Source: Chloroflexota bacterium
Lineage (GTDB): Bacteria > Chloroflexota > Anaerolineae > Anaerolineales > Villigracilaceae
Length of the DNA: 9,306 nt
Assembly: GCA_021812905.1 (NCBI GenBank)
Contig: JAKAMM010000049.1
Coordinates: 1-9,306 of the forward strand
Direction: 5' to 3'
Below are positions 6,388 through 9,306 of the stretch, in pieces (within the stretch, counting starts at the first letter, position 1; every line of letters starts with the position of its first letter). Under the pieces are notes generated by a model. That model was given only the letters and a program-made list of their open reading frames with translations, was not told the origin of the DNA and made no database searches. The position numbers were made by a program, and so were the translations under genes.

Positions 6388-6425
6388 GCCACTCGCCGTT
6401 TAAGGCTCGCGGCTCGCAATGACAT
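6388..6425. repeat. CAATGACA-type palindromic repeat, right half only (copy 3)
   Basis: It ends CTCGCAATGACAT (6413-6425), identical to the right end of copy 1. TGCTTCGC just before it (6382-6389) matches the inner part of copy 2. The matching left end is absent, so the copy is truncated, apparently by the IS remnant on its left. It lies seven bases beyond the stop codon of the convergent HAD gene. Confidence 0.6.
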
Positions 6426-6431
6426 AGTTAA

Positions 6432-7100
6432 TTATTTCCCCAGCAACACATCGGCTATATCGGCTGTACTTCCCAGGATCAGATCCGCATCGAATTGTTT
6501 CAACTCAGACGCTTCGCCAAACCCGCACAGCACGCCGACGGTTTGCGCGCCCGCCGATCTTCCAGCGCGGATATCAACAGCCGTGTCGCCGATCATCAGG
6601 CAGGCCTCAGGCATAACCTCCATTTTTATAGCGGCCAGCCGGATCGGGTCCGGGTAAGGTTTCGTGTGTTTGGCAGAGAGTCCCGTTACGATCACGTCAA
6701 AATATTTCGCCAGGTCGAACTGGTCGAGAAAGGCCATCGTCCCATCTTCATCGCGCGCGCTGACAATCGCCATCGGATAATGTCCGTGCAAACGCGCCAG
6801 CATTTTGTCCACGCCAGGGATCAGCAGGAAACGCTTGGCCCGCTGCCTGCGGTTGCGGTTGAGCCAGTGGACCACTGCCATCATTTCATCATCAAGGCTC
6901 CATCGATCCGCCAGGCCAAGCAGGACATTGCCCGGCGCTTCAGCCCACATCACAAATCGACGGGCGGCGCGGGCTGGGTCGTGGAACAAAAAGCGCGCCA
7001 GAAAGCGCTGCACCTTCTGTGCATAAAGATCATCGGTGTCGCTCAACGTGCCGTCCACATCAAAGCACAGCGCTCGAATGCGGGAAAGTTCAAGAGGCAT
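6432..7100 (-). CDS. HAD-superfamily hydrolase, phosphoglycolate phosphatase-like
   Basis: A 222-residue protein from the ATG at 7100. All four HAD motifs are present: DVDGT with nucleophile D14 and D16, S114 in AIVSARDEDG, K147 in AKHTKPYPDP, and GDTAVDIRAG with D172 and D176. A helical cap lies between motif I and motif II (about 20-95), as in subfamily IA enzymes such as Gph. A cytoplasmic phosphatase on a small phosphate ester is expected; the actual substrate cannot be read from sequence. A longer frame from 7172 would add 24 unrelated residues and run through the promoter of the divergent kinase, so 7100 is preferred. There is no Shine-Dalgarno; TACAAT lies six bases upstream. It is transcribed toward the broken ruvA locus. 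Confidence 0.92.
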   Translation of the reverse strand: MPLELSRIRALCFDVDGTLSDTDDLYAQKVQRFLARFLFHDPARAARRFVMWAEAPGNVLLGLADRWSLDDEMMAVVHWLNRNRRQRAKRFLLIPGVDKMLARLHGHYPMAIVSARDEDGTMAFLDQFDLAKYFDVIVTGLSAKHTKPYPDPIRLAAIKMEVMPEACLMIGDTAVDIRAGRSAGAQTVGVLCGFGEASELKQFDADLILGSTADIADVLLGK

Positions 7101-7106
7101 ATTTCG

Positions 7107-7112
7107 ATTGTA
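7107..7112 (-). promoter_or_regulatory. -10-like box (TACAAT) six bases before the HAD phosphatase ATG
   Basis: Minus-strand TACAAT (7112-7107) is followed by CGAAAT and ATG at 7100. There is no Shine-Dalgarno, so the mRNA may be leaderless. It lies only 14 bases from the opposite-strand TATACT of the kinase, so the two promoters share the same DNA. Confidence 0.35.
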
Positions 7113-7126
7113 CCCGAACGTTATGC

Positions 7127-7132
7127 TATACT
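7127..7132 (+). promoter_or_regulatory. Extended -10 (TGCTATACT) for the histidine kinase gene
   Basis: TATACT is preceded by TGC, the extended -10 form, which can work without a good -35; the best -35 candidate, TTCGAT at 18 bp, is weak. The start would fall near 7139, giving a leader of about 36 bases before the kinase ATG at 7175. Confidence 0.4.
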
Positions 7133-7138
7133 TTGCGC

Positions 7139-7162
7139 ATGAGCGACACGCGGGCACATTAG
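7139..7162 (+). other. Possible seven-codon leader ORF upstream of the kinase
   Basis: ATG at 7139 lies six bases after TATACT and opens a frame encoding MSDTRAH, ending in TAG at 7160-7162, 12 bases before the kinase start. If transcription starts at this ATG it would be a leaderless micro-ORF. It may equally be chance. Confidence 0.2.
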
Positions 7163-7174
7163 AATTAATCAATC

Positions 7175-8734
7175 ATGGCAAAAGACCGTACTCGATCATT
7201 GCTCGAACTCCTGATCCAAATCAATCGCGAAGTCCTCGCGGCGCTTGACCTGCGTACCGTGTTACAGCGCCTGCTCTTTGCCGCTCTTCAATACGCCGGC
7301 GGCGAGCGCGGCAGTATCGTGGTGTTGGATGATAACGGCAAGCCTGTGGATGCGATCATCGTCTACGGCCAGGGTTTCCTTGAACATCCCCCGCAGCAAT
7401 TACGAGAGACCATAGATAGAGGCCTGGCCGGATGGGTGGTAAAAAACCGCAAGGCTGCACTGGTGCCCGATACGAGTCAGGATGAACGCTGGTTCCAGCG
7501 CCCGGATGAGGCGCGCGACGCAAGCGGACCCAAGTCCGCAATCTGCGTGCCGCTTCTGGCGCGGGACCGATTAGTGGGGGCGCTGACCCTTGTCCATTCC
7601 GTACCGAATGCTTTTACACCCGAACATTTTGAACTCATGCAAGCCATCGCTGACCAGGCCAGCATCGCAGTGCTGAACGCGCAGCTCTTCGGCCAATCAC
7701 AAAGGGCGCACCAGCGTTACCGCGAACTTTTTGCGGAAAGCATCGACCCGATCTTCATCACGGACCTGGAAGGCAAAGTCATCGAGGCCAACCGTGAGGC
7801 GGTCAGGATAAGCGGCTTCAAAACCGAAGACTTGCGCCAGATGAGCATTGACCAGCTGCATGAAGTCAACTGGAACAGGACCGGTTTGGAATCCGAGAAT
7901 CTGGTTGAGAAGGATGACTCAAGCTACGAATCCGTGTTGCGCAAGGCCGATTCAGGCAGGACGCCGGTCGAAGTCTACGCGCGGCGCGTGGAATTCGAAG
8001 AGGCAGATTCCATCCAGTGGACTCTGCGTGACATCCCCGAACGCAAGGATCTGGATTCCCTGCGTGAAGATCTGACGGCCATGATCTATCATGACTTGCG
8101 CTCGCCGCTGGGCAATATCGTCTCCAGCCTGGATGTATTGGAAGGCATGATCGGCAAAGATGAAACCACGCGTTCAATTCTCAACATCGCGGTCAACTCC
8201 ACCAACCGCATCCAGCAGCTGGTCAATTCCCTGCTTGACATCAACCGCCTTGAATCAGGGCAGACCATCACCACGCAGACGGCGGTCAATCCACAGGACC
8301 TGATCGCAACCGCCGTGAAAGATGTGACGCCGTCCGCAGCCGGGCATCACCAAACGGTCGAGACCCAGATCGCCGAGCCGTTACCGAATATCTGGGTGGA
8401 TACGGATATGCTACGCCGCGTCCTGATCAATCTGTTGGAGAATGCCATCAAGTTCTCGAAGGCCGAGACTAAAATTATCATCGGCGCGCAGAAAGACAAA
8501 GAGTCGGTTCGCTTCTGGGTGCAGGACAACGGGCCGGGCATTCCTCCGTCTGAGCACAGACGCATTTTTGATAAGTTCGCGTGCCTCAAAGGCAGGGATA
8601 AACCCGGCGGCCTGGGCATCGGCCTGGCTTTCTGCCGTATCGCCGTGCAGGCGCATGGCGGAACGATCTGGGTCGAAAGCAAAGAAGGCCAGGGCGCGAA
8701 GTTCGTCTTTACTCTGCCTGTGATGAGCAAATAA
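7175..8734 (+). CDS. Cytoplasmic sensor histidine kinase (GAF-PAS-HisKA-HATPase_c)
   Basis: A 519-residue protein with no signal peptide or membrane segment, so a soluble sensor. A GAF domain spans about 15-170 (ERGSIVV, GLAGWVVKNRKAALVPDT, SAICVPLLARDRLVGALTL). A PAS domain runs about 180-295 (ELFAESIDPIFITDLEGKVI, ANREAVRISGF, ending WTLRDIPERK). A short linker leads to HisKA with phospho-acceptor H306 in IYHDLRSPLGNI. The ATPase domain has N423 in NLLENAIKF, DNGPGIP (451-457) and GLGIGLAF (479-486) with HGGTIWVES after it. All catalytic boxes look intact. It should autophosphorylate H306 and pass phosphate to a response regulator, which is not in the window. The signal is unknown; no GAF cysteine or heme motif was recognised. 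The start lacks a Shine-Dalgarno. The stop codon lies inside a 12-bp direct repeat (8728-8739). Confidence 0.95.
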   Translation: MAKDRTRSLLELLIQINREVLAALDLRTVLQRLLFAALQYAGGERGSIVVLDDNGKPVDAIIVYGQGFLEHPPQQLRETIDRGLAGWVVKNRKAALVPDTSQDERWFQRPDEARDASGPKSAICVPLLARDRLVGALTLVHSVPNAFTPEHFELMQAIADQASIAVLNAQLFGQSQRAHQRYRELFAESIDPIFITDLEGKVIEANREAVRISGFKTEDLRQMSIDQLHEVNWNRTGLESENLVEKDDSSYESVLRKADSGRTPVEVYARRVEFEEADSIQWTLRDIPERKDLDSLREDLTAMIYHDLRSPLGNIVSSLDVLEGMIGKDETTRSILNIAVNSTNRIQQLVNSLLDINRLESGQTITTQTAVNPQDLIATAVKDVTPSAAGHHQTVETQIAEPLPNIWVDTDMLRRVLINLLENAIKFSKAETKIIIGAQKDKESVRFWVQDNGPGIPPSEHRRIFDKFACLKGRDKPGGLGIGLAFCRIAVQAHGGTIWVESKEGQGAKFVFTLPVMSK

Positions 8735-8838
8735 AGTATCTTCTCAAAGAGGAGTGGAAAGTGGGGTGTTTTGGGTAGGCGAAGCCCACCCAAAACACCC
8801 CACACCCCGCTTTATTGAAAAGATACCAAATAAAGTAT
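8728..8838. repeat. 12-bp direct repeats flanking an 87-bp palindromic element
   Basis: CAAATAAAGTAT occurs at 8728-8739 and again at 8827-8838. Between them the sequence is a near-palindrome: GTATCTTCTCAA (8736-8747) pairs 11 of 12 with TTGAAAAGATAC (8815-8826), and a strong 20-bp stem lies in the middle. The left repeat contains the TAA stop of the kinase gene. The arrangement looks like a small element with target-site duplication, or a duplicated gene end. Confidence 0.5.
8761..8803 (+). terminator. Strong hairpin after the kinase gene, possible bidirectional terminator
   Basis: A 20-bp stem with one mismatch (8761-8780 with 8784-8803) closes on a GAA loop; it begins GTGGGGTGTTTTGGGT. 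It lies 26 bases after the kinase stop and before the next gene's promoter region. The T-rich stretch on the plus strand (CTTTATT) comes about seven bases later, so it is not a textbook intrinsic terminator, but a stem this stable should impede polymerase or protect the 3' end. Confidence 0.5.
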
Positions 8839-8843
8839 GAGAG

Positions 8844-8890
8844 TAAAATAGATCTGGTTTTCACCTTCGGGTGGATGCTTAGGAGATACC
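8844..8890 (+). promoter_or_regulatory. Leader of the metallo-beta-lactamase-like gene with UUCG hairpin and Shine-Dalgarno
   Basis: A weak -10 candidate TAAAAT (8844-8849) precedes a short leader. The leader carries CACC-TTCG-GGTG (8862-8873), a stem closed by the very stable C(UUCG)G tetraloop, then AGGAG (8881-8885) five bases before the ATG at 8891. The promoter call is weak; the hairpin and ribosome site are clear. Confidence 0.4.
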
Positions 8891-9306
8891 ATGCAATCCC
8901 TTGCTGACAATATCTATATTGAAGACCATTATCTGGGCGTGACGTTGGGCGTCATCCAACAACAGCGCGGACTGATCCAGATCGACGCGCCGCCTTCGCC
9001 GGAAGATAGCCGCTCATGGCGGGCGGCGCTGATGAGCCTGAGCGGCGGGCCGGAGCGTTTACTCGCCAACCTTGACGCGCATCCAGACCGTACGCTCGGG
9101 GCGCGCGCCATGGATTGCACTGTGCTGGCGCAGGAAAAAACTGCGGCGGTTTTCCGCGCGCGGCCAACCACGTTCAAAGCACAGGGCGCTGAAACCGGCT
9201 CAGACTGGGAAACCATTCCCGGGCTCGGCACAGTGCGTTGGGCGCCGCCGGAAATTTCTTTTGGCGATCAAATGAATATATACTGGGGCGAGTCGCCGGT
9301 GATCTT
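8891..9306 (+). CDS. Metallo-beta-lactamase-fold protein with degenerate metal motif (N-terminal part)
   Basis: The 138 residues visible begin MQSLADNIYIEDHYLGVTLG; the frame is open to the window edge. The pattern is that of the metallo-beta-lactamase fold: first strands NIYIEDHYLGVTLGVIQ, then GLIQIDAPPSPEDSRSWRAAL, equivalent to the usual GLVLIDTG strand and helix. The next strand should end in HxHxDH. Here it reads D62-A-H64-P-D66-R67, so the first and last metal-binding histidines are Asp and Arg. The following RTLGARAMDCTVLAQEKT keeps the typical spacing to the next strand, where AHE would be usual. It may bind metal differently or have lost hydrolase activity. Function is unknown. The start is supported by AGGAG five bases upstream. 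The gene follows the histidine kinase beyond a strong hairpin, so it is probably transcribed separately. Confidence 0.75.
   Translation, partial: MQSLADNIYIEDHYLGVTLGVIQQQRGLIQIDAPPSPEDSRSWRAALMSLSGGPERLLANLDAHPDRTLGARAMDCTVLAQEKTAAVFRARPTTFKAQGAETGSDWETIPGLGTVRWAPPEISFGDQMNIYWGESPVI

Noticed and set aside
6495..7142. A 215-codon plus-strand open frame across the HAD gene.
   Set aside because: It lies antisense to a HAD protein with all four catalytic motifs; its Arg/His-rich composition is typical of a shadow frame.
7101..7172. A 24-residue N-terminal extension of the HAD phosphatase from an ATG at 7172.
   Set aside because: The extension is unlike HAD N-termini and would cover the kinase promoter; the ATG at 7100 puts the DVDGT motif at the usual position.
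8347..8805. A 152-codon minus-strand frame over the kinase ATPase domain and the following hairpin.
   Set aside because: It runs through the intact ATPase domain and a palindrome; the product has no domain-like features.
1..9306. tRNA or rRNA genes, a CRISPR array, or a defence or phage system.
   Set aside because: No tRNA-like or rRNA-like sequence, no regularly spaced repeats and no defence-type proteins were recognised; the repeats present are dispersed palindromes.

Overview
The window looks like a chromosomal segment of a moderately GC-rich, free-living bacterium. The best guess is Chloroflexota (Anaerolineae-like). That guess rests on the style of the proteins (a lipoprotein with a Thr/Pro-rich linker, a soluble GAF-PAS histidine kinase, a 251-residue YebC followed by RuvC) and on several families of short palindromic intergenic repeats. 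It is an inference, not a taxonomic result.

Left part (1-4300), all on the minus strand. A GltD-family FAD/Fe-S oxidoreductase (2849-4300) is followed by a membrane-anchored HEWTH metallopeptidase of unknown family (1451-2725). Next comes a secreted lipoprotein that fuses a DsbA-like thioredoxin domain to a cyclophilin domain, with key catalytic residues of both replaced (95-1321). The last gene starts with a GTG overlapping the lipoprotein's stop codon and runs off the left edge. Two different inverted-repeat elements lie between these genes (1338-1445 and 2776-2839).

Middle (4301-6431), plus strand. This is the classic yebC-ruvC-ruvA neighbourhood. yebC and ruvC are intact, but ruvA is broken: only about 22 N-terminal codons remain, joined in frame to what looks like the C-terminus of an IS110-family transposase. 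About 200 bases of non-coding DNA follow that could be the right end of the IS, and they run into half a copy of the local CAATGACA-type palindromic repeat. ruvB is not in the window.

Right part (6432-9306). A HAD-family phosphatase (minus) and a cytoplasmic GAF-PAS-HisKA-HATPase sensor kinase (plus) are transcribed divergently from a compact shared promoter region. A long near-palindrome flanked by 12-bp direct repeats follows the kinase. After it comes the start of a metallo-beta-lactamase-fold protein whose HxHxDH metal motif is degenerate; it runs off the right edge.

A recurring theme is the start-site architecture. Four genes (the metallopeptidase, ruvC, the ruvA remnant and the HAD phosphatase) have a TANNNT -10-like box 6-7 bases before the ATG and no Shine-Dalgarno, as expected for leaderless mRNAs. 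yebC, gltD, the lipoprotein, the GTG gene and the metallo-beta-lactamase-like gene have clear Shine-Dalgarno sequences.
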